A stretch of 64,000 nucleotides of DNA from Phialocephala subalpina (Eukaryota > Ascomycota > Leotiomycetes > Helotiales > Mollisiaceae), in the NCBI GenBank assembly GCA_900073065.1, contig FJOG01000037.1:157781-221780 (forward strand), in the 5' to 3' direction. The translations under genes were made by a program, and so were the position numbers. The notes below the pieces were generated by a model. That model did no database searches. It was not told the DNA's origin and was given only the letters and a program-made list of their open reading frames with translations. Positions 10,953 through 24,457 of the stretch are shown one piece after another. The first letter of the stretch is position 1, and every line of letters starts with the position of its first letter.

Positions 10953-11456
10953 ATGTCAATCCACCGTCCATTCTCATGGCCACTTTCACTTCCGCCTCTC
11001 CTCAGCACGACCCTTAATGTGGGTGTTGCTATCGGAGGATACACGATGGCGATTCCTTTCTACGCCCCGGGAATCCCGGGTGATATGATTGCGACGTGGT
11101 TCCTAAGATTTTTCCAGCCAGGTCTCATTACCGTGATGACTCTAGGAGTAACCACACTTGTGACTGGCTTGCGGGCGTGGCGGGGACTAGAACCATCTGC
11201 CTCGCGCCAGGCAGCCTTGGGTCTTCTGTTTACATTTGTGCATTTTGGATTTGGTCCATTAGTGAGTCTTTTATGCGCTAGTCAAACATGACGCTAAATA
11301 TTTACCTAGATCGTGTCATGTATGGATCGGATGTTGGCGGATTCTGAAGTTGCGCATGAAGAGATGAGATGGTGGATTCAGCTCCACGTAACAAGGACAT
11401 TAATCGCCGATGTACCAGCGTGTTTATTTTTTTTGAATGCAATGCTGAAAGAGTAG
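10953..11456 (+). CDS. Small four-helix membrane protein, uncharacterised
   Basis: Two exons, 10953-11261 and 11310-11456, joined in phase 0 across a 48-nt GTGAGT...CTAG intron with a GCTAAAT-like branch site; 151 aa. Hydrophobic segments fall near residues 16-38, 48-72, 83-104 and 132-147. The region between helices 3 and 4 is GLLFTFVHFGFGPLIVSC, followed by DRMLADSEVAHEEMRWW and LIADVPACLFFL. The layout resembles small fungal integral membrane proteins often found near secondary-metabolism genes, but I do not recognise a named family. It sits between a dispersed repeat and an AT-rich block, with no obvious partner genes. Confidence 0.6.
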
Positions 11457-11699
11457 GTTTAAAAGGTCATACATGGAAAAAGTTTACTTTGACTAAGAAC
11501 ACAGAAGGTCCGGCAGCTGTTAGAGAAAGGAATCTACTACTCCCCACGAGATATGCTTGAATCAACGCCGTTATGAAATGCTGCACAGTATAATCATTGA
11601 GAGATTATACATGTCCTGATTGCAGTGGAGATTGTCAATCTAATTAGAGTTGGATTTCAGGGGGAGGCTTTGTTTAGACTTATTCAAATTTTGGCTGCT

Positions 11700-12120
11700 T
11701 CTTATTTGAGAATAATCCTTATTAATAGCCTATAACTTAGTTTAAAAAAGTATCGCTCAAGTCCAAAGATAAGAATAGAAAATACATAAATTAAATTCTG
11801 ATATTAAATTCTTAACTTATACTAATAATATTATAAGCTTTATTATCCTTTATTATTATTATAATATTAAGGCTTATAATTATATATTAAAATCTTTATA
11901 AGTTTAATATTCGATAAAAAGAATATATATATATATATATAAAGTTTTTTATTATCGCGGAAATAATTAAAATAAAATATATAATATTAATATTTCTTTA
12001 ATATAATACTTTTATTAATATATATCGATTTCCTTATTATATTATTATTAATTATAAATCCTCAATTAATAGTAAAGTTTAATAAAGAAATGGATGGGTA
12101 TTGAGATATAATAAAAAGTA
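11700..12120. repeat. AT-rich RIP block
   Basis: Low-complexity A+T sequence including a TA dinucleotide run near 11925-11942. Scattered strings recall the 6.36-7.31 kb block. Confidence 0.75.
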
Positions 12121-12143
12121 ATCCCCAATGTAAGAAATTTGTC

Positions 12144-12182
12144 TTTTTGCATGGCAACTTCAGTTCTAAAAATGTGTTCGTG
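12144..12182 (+). pseudogene. Possible APH-kinase catalytic-loop remnant
   Basis: The frame reads FLHGNFSSKNVFV, close to the APH catalytic loop pattern (HGD....N.FV) with Asp replaced by Asn, a single G-to-A change. It follows an AT block resembling the one that cuts off the APH N-lobe at 6358. Too short to be sure. Confidence 0.25.
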
Positions 12183-13900
12183 GCATCCATGGTCTTGTTA
12201 GTATGTTCTCTACTTCGTTATTAATCCCCGCTCGATGGAGCCAACCTTTAATAGGCGCGGTAGAGTTGGACAAACGTACCAGAGTGAGAGGAAGATTGAC
12301 CTCGAAGGATCAAATCTAAAGGAAGCGAATTGACTTGACTGGACAAACGGGGAATTTGGTATATTAATGATTAGAATTTAGAACCAACCACTTGGCAAGT
12401 CAGGAGGTCGAGCTCATAACCAAGGCTATATAACATACACTTTCGCGCTCCCTTTTAGGTAAACACTGGAGCAATACCATTCTCGCCGTCACAGACGAAG
12501 AGCTCGTGGGGTCTAGAACGAAAGACAACATTGAAGAAGAGAAATAGTAAGGGGTAGGGTACGAGAACCGAGGCTATATAGCGCTCGTCTTTTGTCAAAG
12601 AAATTATTGTCAATTGCCAGCTCGCCGTCAACTCTTCACTCAACCTCGAAAGCTCAGATGTGAAGAGAAGGTCTGCAGATCAGGAGGCTATTTAAACTAG
12701 GCCGACACTCGAGGAAAGTTGAACAATCCCAGCCGCTGGCGTATCATGATATGTGCTTTGCATCTCTATGCCTCGAGAGCTGCATGGTCGTCTTGTAGTT
12801 TATTTCTTCGCTTCTACTGATACCCAGGCTGGTCAAAGAAGCGTTTTTATAGAAATAGAGGGGTAGCCTCAGTCGAATCAGCCAAGACTTGATGGCAAGT
12901 CCAAGATAATGACCAGATTCAATAAAGGCAAGGATTCACCACTAGTCAGACATCAAAGCCTTGCAGGAAAAGCGCCCACGAGCTCAAGATGCGAGCTGAG
13001 CTTGGAAGAACAGTCTATAAAAGACTTTCTATCACGCGCGTTTCCGTTAACCAGGAAACGAAGAGCGAGCGAAGCAAGGCTAGAGTTGTGGCGAGCGAGA
13101 TGCGAGCTGGCCTTGACGAAGAGCAGTTACAATTCTGGGACTTTCAAGTCCTTTGAAACGGTAGCATTATATACGGTACGTTTGCTGGAGAAGGAAAAGA
13201 AATTAAGGCATGGAAGCGAAATTTGACTGAAGGTGATAGCAATCGAGGAACATGACAGCAAGGAAATTGAGGCTAGAGCTTAGGCTTCTGTATGATGTCC
13301 TCCTATCTGGGAGGTTGTTGTTATCAAATTAATAATTGTCAACCTCGTAAATGGAAGGAAATAATGACTGCAAGCATAGATTCCAAGCAGCCGATAGCTT
13401 TAAAAGCAACTAAAATCACACTATCATACTTTTTCAGTCTTGAATAAGCACCAAGAGAAGCTCCCGTGGCACGCCGGGTATAGATAGTTCCTGGAGGTAA
13501 ATCGTGGTTACGGCTCGAACAAAGGAGTGTGGTAGTTGTATATATACCCAAGAGGAGCACGCATCAAAACACGTTTGCATAGCAGTGGAGACGATAGAAG
13601 CAAGCTGTTGATTCACTTGAAGACACAATGGTAGGGAGCAAGGTTGGCACTTGCCAGGTGAAGTAGAAGAGCTGAAATAACGCAAGAAAATCTCATCGAT
13701 TCGAGATATCATATCTCTAATCATGTACGTGAAGTATGAGCAGCCTCCACTTCGCCATTTAGTCATCAATCATGCCACCATCTACCATCCCTATCCATTT
13801 ATAGACCAGTATTCCCACCTGCCTTGCCCCATATCATGTCCAAGCACCTTTCCCTTCCATTGTGTTACCCCGCACCCCTCCGAAGTCCACCAGATCTCCC
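12183..13900. other. No recognisable gene
   Basis: About 1.7 kb of ordinary base composition. Open frames on both strands up to about 110 codons show no family resemblance, no consistent splice joins and no start context worth calling. The end of this stretch is the 3' flank of the epimerase gene. Confidence 0.4.
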
Positions 13901-15609
<1,709 letters not shown>

Positions 15610-16620
15610 ACTTGATCGAAAGTGGAAACAACATCGATAATACATTTAATTATTCTCGATATTTAAAGGCTTTAATAATTATTATATAAATTAAATTCCA
15701 ATTTTTTTTTCTTTAATTTTTTTTAATATTTAAATATAAATAATTATTACTTTAATTTGAATTAAAAGTAAATATTTTTAAGCTTAATTTAAACTCGGTT
15801 TAAATAATTTGAGTATATAATAAAAATTTTAATTTTAATTTTAATTTAATTATATTTTCTTTATTTTATTTTTATTTTTTTATAATTAAAATTCCTTTGG
15901 AATTATTTTTAGATTTATAATTATTTATATATATATAATAAATTATTTTATAATATTTTTTTTAATTTAATTAAATAATTATATTAAAATTTAAAAAAAG
16001 ATAATTATATTAATAGAATTAAAAAAAGGAAAATTATTAATCAAAAGCTTATTAATAAATTATATTATTAGGATTTATATAAGTTTTTCAATATTATTTT
16101 ATTATTATTTGAATTTAATTATAAGAAATAAATATTAATTTATAAGAAATAAATTTAAAGTAAATTAAAATATTCGATTAGAATCATTTAAATATAATAA
16201 TAATTTATTTAAATAAAAAGATATTTCGAAGGAAAAATTATAATAATATTTAATTTATATTATTATTTAATATAAAGTAAATTAAATTATATAAAAGATT
16301 ATTCTAATAAAAAAGATTTAAATCGATTTATAAGAATAAAATTTATTAATAAAAAAGTATATAATATTATTAAATTCTTTTAATTAATTTAATTTGCGAA
16401 AAAATAATAAAGAAAAAATAAATATATTAAAACTTTTTTAAATAATATTATATAATAATATAAAAAAGAATATAAAATAAAAAGAAATATATTAATACTT
16501 ATTACGAGTTATAATACTCTTAGCTTATATTATATTATAAGAGTCTAAATGTATTCTAGTATCGCGTACTTTCAAGAACTTATTTCTCTATATATTTCTG
16601 TATCATAATTTAGAGTTTTA
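15610..16620. repeat. AT-rich RIP block, about 1 kb
   Basis: Nearly pure A+T with the remaining C mostly in TCG contexts. It directly adjoins, and seems to have removed, the 5' end of the IWR1 gene at 16633. Confidence 0.85.
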
Positions 16621-16632
16621 GTTAACGTAATA

Positions 16633-17636
16633 ACCAACGCAACCCGATGAAATTGCGCCTCAAGATGCCCCGAAAGGAGATATCGATCTACAAGATCAAG
16701 AGAAACCAGGCCCTGGCTTTGCAGCTACCCAAGTCGAAGAGAGGCCAAGAAAGAAGCCGGGTCTAGCAGCGCGCTCCTCCACACCACCCGTTCGATCTAC
16801 CACCCCATCAAAACCTCTTGCCGCTCCCATACAGATATCCGTCTCCCATCCGGAGTGATAATGCCATGGGACGTAGGCTCCGACCGCCTCGCAGCAGAAA
16901 TGCAAGCCTGCACCCTAGAAGAAATCGGCCGAACAATGGCTCGTCAAGAAGCTGAGTTCGCAGCTGAAGCAAGTAGGATAGCAGCACTTAGGGAGAAATC
17001 TGCTCTAAGCCCACTCCGCAAGAACTCTTCGAAGTTCAAGCCGGAGAAAGTCGCCCTGCGGTATGCGGAGCGTCATCCTGAGGAGCAAACTGGGAAGGGA
17101 CATGAGGTAATGGATATCGACGAACCGCACATTGAAGACGACGAGGACATGGATGACGGGGAGTATATAATCGACACCTACGTCCGCATCCCAGCCGACG
17201 CTCTAGAAACCAAAGAGCAATCCAAGAACCTCGGTCTCTTGGTACTCGATACCCAACCTGATATCGACGAATTCTACCGAGGAGAAGAAGATTCCGAAGA
17301 CGAAGACGACGATGAAGAAGAGGACGAAAATGGTGATTAATGCCCTCTTCCCCGATTTCAAGTTCATGTGTGGCCAATGCACCCAAAGCGGAGAACCACT
17401 ACTCAGCAGACTACCCAGACGAAGAAGTCGCCTCGGACGACGAGTTCGACAGGAACGCGTATAATTACCGCACAGGCAACGCCTCGGATCTGGAAGAGTA
17501 CGATGAGCTTGACGACGACGACGTCGCGCTTAGCGATGATGAGGGAGACAGCACTAGATACCCTTGGAAAGCGAAGCCGTGGATGAAGAGGCCGGAGAAA
17601 AGCATCTTGGATGTGGATGAGGATGGGGAGGTGTAG
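16633..17636 (+). pseudogene. IWR1-like RNA polymerase II nuclear-import factor, 5'-truncated
   Basis: Iwr1 guides assembled RNA polymerase II into the nucleus. The C-terminal half is well preserved: exon 16855-17332, a 56-nt intron, exon 17389-17636. It reads MPWDVGSDRLAAEMQ and then, across the join, an acidic stretch into NAENHYSADYPDEEV and SDDEFDRNAYNYR, the Iwr1 motif. Upstream, 16633-16850 encodes RPRKKPGLAARSSTPP, which fits the family but is in another frame from VIMPWD, with no splice sites to join them. The usual N-terminal LRIKRKR-type start is missing, because the AT block ends just upstream and no ATG opens the first frame. Either a truncated second copy, or an essential gene damaged at its 5' end or mis-assembled. 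Confidence 0.6.
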
Positions 17637-18222
17637 ATAGCGGGTGGGAGTTGTCGATATTGCGTACAGGTAGATACGCTACGCTATATAGATTGCAAAG
17701 TTGTCATTTTGCAGATTGCTAATATCTTTGAGAACGTGTGAAATTGGCCACTCTCCCATAACCTTAGTTGGGACTTTCCCAAAACCGCCAAGGAAGGCTT
17801 TTACTTCTTCGAAAACGCACTTTACATCTCATAAGCACATCCCTACCTTTCTCCCCTCAAAACAGAATTCAGACTCCTGCTAGGATTATCTCCTATCTTA
17901 CCCCTTCAAAAGTCAAGCCTTTATCCTTACAAATCCCACCTCTCATTAATTTCCGGGCAAATGACCAAAGTCGCCCTTACTCAGTCTGATTTTATATGAA
18001 GCCGCCCTCTCAAGTTTCAGATAAACAGATCCGCCCTTGGGTGTAAAAAGAAACTCCAGCCCACTGAGATTGTATGGCTTTATATAACCTCAGATATTAG
18101 GGGACAGCTTTAGTCAATTGCCGTTAGTTTTCATCCCATCTCACGAGTCTTTGCTGCAAACCGTAGTCGATGGACCATTTAGCAAATTCCCGGACGAGTC
18201 GTTCAACGGAATACTCCTACAT
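17637..18222. other. No recognisable gene
   Basis: Convergent 3' flanks of the IWR1-like gene and the cysteine-rich gene. Only short frames with no family features. Confidence 0.4.
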
Positions 18223-18618
18223 TCAATACAAATGCCCAAAAGTCAGCCCATCAAAATCCCTCCTGAACAAGAACTTCGCAGTCGTGGTCAAGTTTGCACC
18301 ACCGCAGGTCGTAGCCCCAACACAGAAATTGACTCCACAGCAAGATCCAACAGCGCAGACTATGCCCGCGGGACAGTCACTGCTGGTCCCGCATGTCTGC
18401 TGGCCCGCACACGGCGTACTCCCGTCGACGCAGAACCCCGCGCCCTCTGCTGTGCTGGCGCAGACGCAGGTCCCGCCGGTGCACGAGTTCGCGATGCAGG
18501 CGCTATTGCTGCAGATGCCGAGGAGGTTATGAGAGCTCTTATCATTCTAGGGCCTCCCATTGGTAGCAAGAGCATACGCTAGGCGCCAGGCAAGCAAAAG
18601 GAAAGCTGCTAGATGCAC
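18223..18618 (-). CDS. Small cysteine-rich secreted protein (effector-like candidate)
   Basis: Not apparent as a simple open frame. Exon 1 (18618-18578) encodes a signal-peptide-like start, HLAAFLLLAWRLA; a 69-nt GTATGC...CTGCAG intron (18509-18577) removes an in-frame TAG; exon 2 is 18508-18223. The spliced product is about 108 aa with 13 cysteines spaced as in small secreted fungal proteins: CTGGTCVCAS, GFCVDGSTPC, TCGTSSDCPAG, CAVGSCCGVNFC, TTCGG. The weak point is the start: the first exon opens with GTG, and no in-frame ATG lies close by, so the true start may be in another exon or the gene may be dead. The opposite strand reads openly here but without meaning. The function is unknown; secretion is inferred from the leader. 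Confidence 0.5.
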
Positions 18619-19076
18619 TGTTTTAAGAATTTTCAAAAGGAAGCCGTCGCTAATGTTGTGTAACACAGATTCTTCACCAAACCTTGCAGTTTATTGGCCA
18701 TTAGCGCTGAAGAATTCAGCCTCTGCCGCCCAGGCCGTGTGCACAACTATAGCTGGGCGTAACTCGAAACAATAGTTTTCATTGCTTTTGTGAATGTCTT
18801 ACGCCTTAGCGTTTAGGAATTTAATTTTAGGAGGTGACTGTCTATTTTTGAGATGATTGAATAACAGTACGCGATTTGAAGCTCAGTTTGATTTCTTATA
18901 CTTCTTGTCACATATATTTTCTCGAAAACTCTGAGGTTGCAACAAAAGTCTCCTGCTTCTGATACTCGACTCGTAACCAGCAAAAAGTTTCTCCTTCTGC
19001 TAGGACAATTCCTTACTGCACAGCTAATTCTCCGCGGCAAAGCCAACTCACCACAGCCAATTTGAATAACGAAGAC

Positions 19077-21012
19077 ATGGAGACTCCAGTCAAGCAAGTC
19101 CGCAAGCTCTTGTCTCTGGGTAAGAATAGAGATCTGAAGGAATATGGAAGCTAATACTATCAGACGGCGGAGGGGTGCGTGGAATGTCAGCCATTGCGAT
19201 CTTGCGCGAGCTCATGGAGAAGTTGGCACGCAAACGCGGAGTAGAGGTTGTTCACCCATGGCAGGAATTTGACATGATTGGAGGGACGAGCACTGTGAGT
19301 AAAGACGCCCTGCACTCTGAGACTTGTTTTCTGATACTCCCAGGGAGGGCTTTTGGCTATAATGCTTGGCCGTCTTCGTATGAGCATCGATGAATGTGAA
19401 GAGGCATACATGAAATTTTCCGAAGATATCTTCAAACCACGCAATGCAGTTGTCGGGGCCTATAATCTTCTGAATGCGCAGGGCAAATTTTCAACGGAAG
19501 CTCTCGAAGCGAATATCAAGGAGCTTATAGACAAGGCGGAGTTGCCTCAGAGCGAGAAGTTCGATGATAAGAGAGATGATTCTTGCAAGACGTTAGTGCT
19601 CTTTAAATGCAAGGACCTCTTTAACAGTCTCCTAGATTTGTTTCGGTCGTGCGCCAGGAAGATGGTGCAAATACTGTCCTTCGTTCGTACATCAATCCCG
19701 AAATGCCAAATCCAATGCGGCGATTCTGCATGATTTGGCAAGCAGCAAGAGCAACCAGCGCGGCTTCTACCTTTTTCGAGCCTATTACTATTGGCCCAAA
19801 CGAACAAATGTTTGTGGATGGCGCTTTAGGGTTCAATAATCCAATCCAGCTACTTGAGCGCGAGTCTCGAGATCTCTGGCCTGACGAGGATCGTATATTT
19901 CTTAGCATCGGCACCGGCTCGGCCCCTGGAGGCAGCCTAGAAGGAAACTTCTTCACACTAGCTGCCCGCCTGAGCAAGATGCTCCTCGAAACTGAAAAGA
20001 CTGCCGATGGATTCATGAGGGACAACCCACACCTCGTTGCTGCCCACCAGTACTATCGTTTCAACGTTAGTGGACTCGGGCATGTCGGATTGGAGGAGTA
20101 TAAGGCCCGTCCACAGATCTATACCGCAACTGAAACTTACCTCGAGACCATGGAGGTTGTTACGAAGGTAAAACAATGCATCTCTACGCTTTCCTTACAG
20201 AGTTTGTAGCCCAATTGTCAAGTACATGATGCTTTTCTCACAAACTGTTACAGAAACCCCGCCGGGCAAGATGTACGAACGCAACACAGGTTCTTACACA
20301 AATACTGGGGCCCATCAGAACGGCATTCGCCCCGCTCAGTCTTCTGTGCCACGCCAGTCAGATGGGCCGCAGCAAAGACCGGCCCAAAGGCTCCCATTCA
20401 ATGTCCGCCAAAGCTGTAGGTTCTTTAACTCACCTTCAGAAGACTATTAAGTTTGGGCTGTACTGACACACTGTCTTTAGTGAAAAGCGAATTTGAAGAC
20501 AAGAAACGAGAAGTAGAGGAGAGATTCTCCACTCTCCTAGGGACACCATGGACGATCAACCCTAAAATCGACGCAATATACCCGTATATACCGAAGAATT
20601 ATCACGGCAATGCAGGGGCTATTATCCTCAGGTATGAACGACGAGACTCATCTTTTATACAAACCGGTTCTATGTTTGTATTCTCGTTAATCATAAATCT
20701 CTAAGTAAGCTGAGAAAAGAGACTAATTGAGACGTGCACAGATACTTCGAGGGCACCTACAACTGGTTGAAGATTGCAATCGAGCATCAAGGTTTCGGTG
20801 GCTTGAGAGACGAACTCAACGAGACGTGCTTCCATCATATGATCACTCTCGAACCCCTTGAGCCCGACGACGAGGACAAGACTTTAACGAAAACTGGAGC
20901 CGGTGGATGTAGGGTTGGGAAGGGGTTTCTCTCTCTTCTATTCGAGAAGAAGATGTTCGGGCAATCTGTTAATCTTACAACTGGATTGGTGGAGGCTTTA
21001 AGCTTGGTTTAG
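19077..21012 (+). CDS. Patatin-like phospholipase
   Basis: Predicted serine acyl hydrolase (Ser-Asp dyad) acting on lipid acyl esters. Seven exons: 19077-19119, 19164-19294, 19344-19591, 19636-20201, 20254-20415, 20481-20631 and 20742-21012, all joins in frame, 523 aa. Near residue 16 is the oxyanion motif DGGGVRG, at 55-59 the nucleophile elbow GTSTG (split by intron 2), and near 202 the catalytic DGA in FVDGALGFNNP. HQYYRFNVSGLGHVGLEEYK is a conserved fungal stretch after the catalytic core. Exon 5 encodes a polar linker, and the C-terminal 140 residues (FEGTYNWLKIAIEHQGF) form a tail I cannot name. In fungi patatin is also used as an NLR effector domain; here it stands alone with no NB-ARC or TPR. 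It appears intact. Confidence 0.85.
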
Positions 21013-21107
21013 GGTAGGTAGTATACTTGGTCACAGAACCTAGCACGGCTGGCCGTTGGCACGAGAGGTTAGAAAGGGAAGCTTTGTTGCTATATAGATC
21101 CAGTTGA

Positions 21108-21290
21108 CTAGCTTATTAGCAATATACAGTACCCATATTTAGGTCCCGGCGCCTGATACACGAAATATGTCATGGCCGTCCTCACAAACCCGGGGTTGAT
21201 GCTGGTGACTCTAATTCCGGCGCGGGCCCATTCTATAGCAAAAGTGTGTGTTATGTTTCTCACAGCGGCCTTCGCGAAATATCCTAGATA
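21108..21290 (-). pseudogene. Short-chain dehydrogenase (SDR) C-terminal remnant
   Basis: The minus strand reads FAKAAVRNITHTFAIEWA and AGIRVTSINPGFVRTAM, the alpha-F / PG-motif region of classical SDR enzymes, followed by a stop at 21108. The Rossmann N-terminus and the full YxxxK site are absent, replaced by the HET remnant on the other strand. Confidence 0.6.
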
Positions 21291-21322
21291 CTACGAAGGC
21301 CTCTCACACAACCGTTGTACAC

Positions 21323-22241
21323 GACAGAATATACTCGCTTCTTGGGCTCATTCACGAAGGATAACCTTCAAGATCTTGCCCCTGACTATTCAAAGCCTGC
21401 AGCAGAAGTGTATAAAGGATTCACTAAGCACGTTATTGAAAGAAGCTAAATATTGCTGATTCTAGCCTTTGATAGGTCCCAGAAATTCCACCTACATCTC
21501 CCGTCCTGGGTTCCTAAATGGACGGATCCCGCTTTCTTTATCGACAAAATCCTCTTCACCTAGTCATTCAGCGGGTCGCCTGAACTGTTGACCGGATTCA
21601 ACACGTCTTTGTTCGCCCCTATATTAGACAAGCCCCTTCAGTTCAAGTTCTCGGCATCTGTGGATATACTCTATATCCACGGTTGCCCATTCGACACTGT
21701 TACCCCGCTTGAGTAATTCAGATATGACGGCATGGTCTGGAACAAGCAGGATCTACTACAACTGATCCACGAGTGGGGAAATTCGGCCTTGCAGTATTCT
21801 GGAGAGCACCTATAGACAGGCGAAGATGCCCTATACACGGCACTCTCCAGAACCATCATTGCAGACAACCACCCAGAGACTCGCACCTCCCCTGCTTGAA
21901 ACCAATACAGAATTCCTCTCATGGTCATTTTTCGGTGTCCAAACGACGAGGATCTCTGGCGCGATCATTTTGTCTCGGGATACCAGGAGGAAATGGCAAA
22001 TACGAGTAGGTGCAGGAGGTTCTTCTTCACAACCAGAGGATATATGGGGCTTGGACCACCCAACGTAGCCGTGGGGGTCGAGATTGCGTTCTTCTTCAGT
22101 GGACTTACCCCTTACGTCCTCCGTGCTGCTGACGAAGGCCTTCATGACTTCGTCGGGGAAGTATATGTTCTTGGGATCATGCACGAGGAGGCTATGAAGG
22201 AACTAGGCTTTCGGACTAGGGCGCGAGAATTCGCTCTTTGA
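21323..22241 (+). pseudogene. HET-domain protein, C-terminal half, RIP-mutated
   Basis: Family landmarks run in order: DRIYSLLGLIHEG, then after a frameshift LAPDYSKPAAEVYKGFTKHV, LHLPSWVPKWTDP, ILYIHGCPFDTV, LIHEWGNSALQYSGEHL, and finally FFFTTRGYMGLGPPN and PYVLR with VGEVYVLGIMHEEAM. The main frame contains at least five stops (TAA after KHVIERS, TAG after KILFT, TAA after TPLE, TAG after GEHL, TGA after TSPA). Several could arise from one C-to-T or G-to-A change. The N-terminal HET core is missing; an SDR remnant occupies that side. Dead copy. Confidence 0.75.
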
Positions 22242-22642
22242 TGTTTTTATTTGGAAGAAGTTCTACTCGGCTTCTGCGAGTTTAAAGAAGATGGCAGTCT
22301 CTAAATATTGAAGACTTTAATATTATGTGGATGTTCTGGAGAGAAACTGCCTCCTGATCCCTTTCAGGCTCTGCTAAAGTAAAAATAAGCGAGAAGTCTC
22401 GAAGCACCCAGGTACCTAGGTACTGAGCAACTGAATAGAGGGCAGCATATTATATCTAAACCTCGAAACGTACGGATTGTCCACCTTAAGAAAAAGATTA
22501 TTGCATTGACTAATAAGAGGGCAATCCTTACCCGTTCTAAGTTGTAATGTTGCTTTTTTCGCAACTTGTTAATGGTTTTAATTGAAGCCTCACCATGTGC
22601 TAGGAATAAAAGAAAAGAAAATCCTTCCAACCCTGAGAACCT
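22242..22642. other. No recognisable gene
   Basis: Spacer between two pseudogenes, moderately AT-rich, without supported frames. Confidence 0.4.
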
Positions 22643-23741
22643 TTATCTTTGACTATCCCACAAACCTTTGAAGACGCCACCCTCTCTTTTCAACAGCTCT
22701 GCAGGTGCATCGAACTCCACCAAACCGCCCTTCTCAAGCACCGCAATCCCGTCACAATCCATCACAGTTTTCAACTTATGCACCACAGCAATAACTGTCT
22801 TGTCCTTCCACTCCTCTCTAATAATCCTCTGCATCTGCTCGTCCGTATGGTGGTCTGTGTTACTCTTAGCCTCATCTAGCACAAGAATCGGACACTTGTC
22901 CCGTCGAAGCAATGCACGCGCGAGGCAAAAGAGCTGTTTCTGGCCTTCGGAAAGCGGGATACTGGACATGTCTGCATCGAGACCGCCACGAGAGTAGATG
23001 ATCGTCCAGAAGCCTACGATGGTGAGGGCGGTGATTATGTTGTTGTCTTTAAAAGAAGAAAGTGAGGAGATAAAGGGGATAGCGTTCATGCGGACGGAGC
23101 CGAGGAATAGTATTGGCTCTTGGGGAATTATATTGAGATGGGAACGGAGGAGAGTGCGAGACATTATGGTGGTGGAGATAGTGCTTTTTTCAGTGGAGGC
23201 TCCGACTTACCTGCCTATTCTACCACATATTGCTGCTTTCTGACCTGCCTCAACTTTGAAAGAAACATTGCGTAGCACTGGGTCACAATTGGTGCTATTT
23301 GATGGGTTAGGGAGTCTTCATGTCGTATTGCGTGATAACTCACTTGTACGCAGCCTCAATGTTATCGAAAACAACACTGCCACTTTGCGGCCAACGTGGT
23401 TCTGGTAGAACAGTTTCGGAATCCTGAGCTTCCTTCGGCGTATACATTTCCATATTTCTCAGTCTCGCTACAACACCCAAACTTGTCTCAAGCTCAGTCC
23501 ATTCAACGACCATCGTAACGAGTGACTGATTCAGCGTCAATATGTTAAGCAAAGTAAGACCAATAGAGCCAGCACTCGTGGCGCTTATCGATACTATAAT
23601 GCCTACAAATAGTACAGCGGTTGCGGAGACGGACGGATCAAGTACCAATTGTAGCCACTGCTGAACACAACACAAGAGATAGAATAGCGGTTGCGAAACA
23701 ATAAGGAAATTTAACTTGATGGATGTTGGGGCTGAAGTCAA
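22643..23741 (-). pseudogene. ABCC-type (MRP-like) ABC transporter, second-half remnant
   Basis: Two blocks in order. 23741-23340 covers the last helices of TMD2 and the linker (LNQSLVTMVVEWTELETSLG, RLRNMEMY). After an intron, VLRNVSFKVEAGQKAAICGRIG enters the second nucleotide-binding domain. The sequence between this and LLRSHLNIIPQEP is absent, so the Walker A GKS and about 35 residues after it are lost. The rest is kept: signature LSEGQKQLFCLARALLRR, Walker B ILVLDEAKSN, and H-loop VVHKLKTV, ending at 22643. TMD1, NBD1 and most of TMD2 are missing. It cannot bind ATP normally. Confidence 0.75.
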
Positions 23742-23929
23742 TCCAAATGAACGAATGGTGCTGGTTCACTGAATGGTTCAGAAGAGCTGGGTGTAGGACA
23801 GTGACTTCGCTTCAAGGTCCGCGTAGCGAATAGAAAAGCCATAAGCTATAAAGGAATGCAGCAGCCAATAGGATGGGGATTCGACAGAACCTGATTCGTT
23901 GATAAACTTGTTTGCAGGACTTGACGCAT
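23742..23929. other. Edge of ABC remnant
   Basis: No coding continuation of the transporter is visible between its broken 5' end and the AT block. Confidence 0.35.
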
Positions 23930-24385
23930 GTATATATCCCTACGATAATATAAAGTCTATAAAATCATACAAAAAATTAATAAATTTATTAATTCTAAGT
24001 TTATAATTTATAGACTTAAAATCTATAATATATAGAGAATTACTTTATATAATATAAATTATAATTCTATTAAAAAAGTTTTTAATATTATAATAAAATA
24101 TATATTTTATAATCAAAATTTTGAAATATATTTTATTTTATATTTATTAATTGATTTATTCTAAAATGCTTTTTATTTATTTTATTTATTTGCCAATACT
24201 CGAATATACTATTATTCTTAGATTTAATTCTCGTATATATACTTTTTTCTTTTTTCTTTGCTTATTTTCTTATTTATTTACTTCTCGATTATAAATTGCT
24301 TCGGTTCGATAAGTTCGTTCGATCATTCTATAAGACTTAGACTTCAAAATTAGATAAATTTTTTTTAAAAAGGAGTAACGCGTAC
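23930..24385. repeat. AT-rich RIP block
   Basis: High A+T sequence that limits the ABC transporter remnant on its 5' side. Confidence 0.75.
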
Positions 24386-24457
24386 CTCTAATACCAGTGC
24401 TAGTGCCAGTGCCAAAGGTCCAATACCAAAGGTCTAGTGCCAGAGGTCCAATCGAAA

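Noticed and set aside
12909..13226. 105-codon plus-strand frame
   Set aside because: No recognisable motif, repetitive charged composition, no splice or start support.
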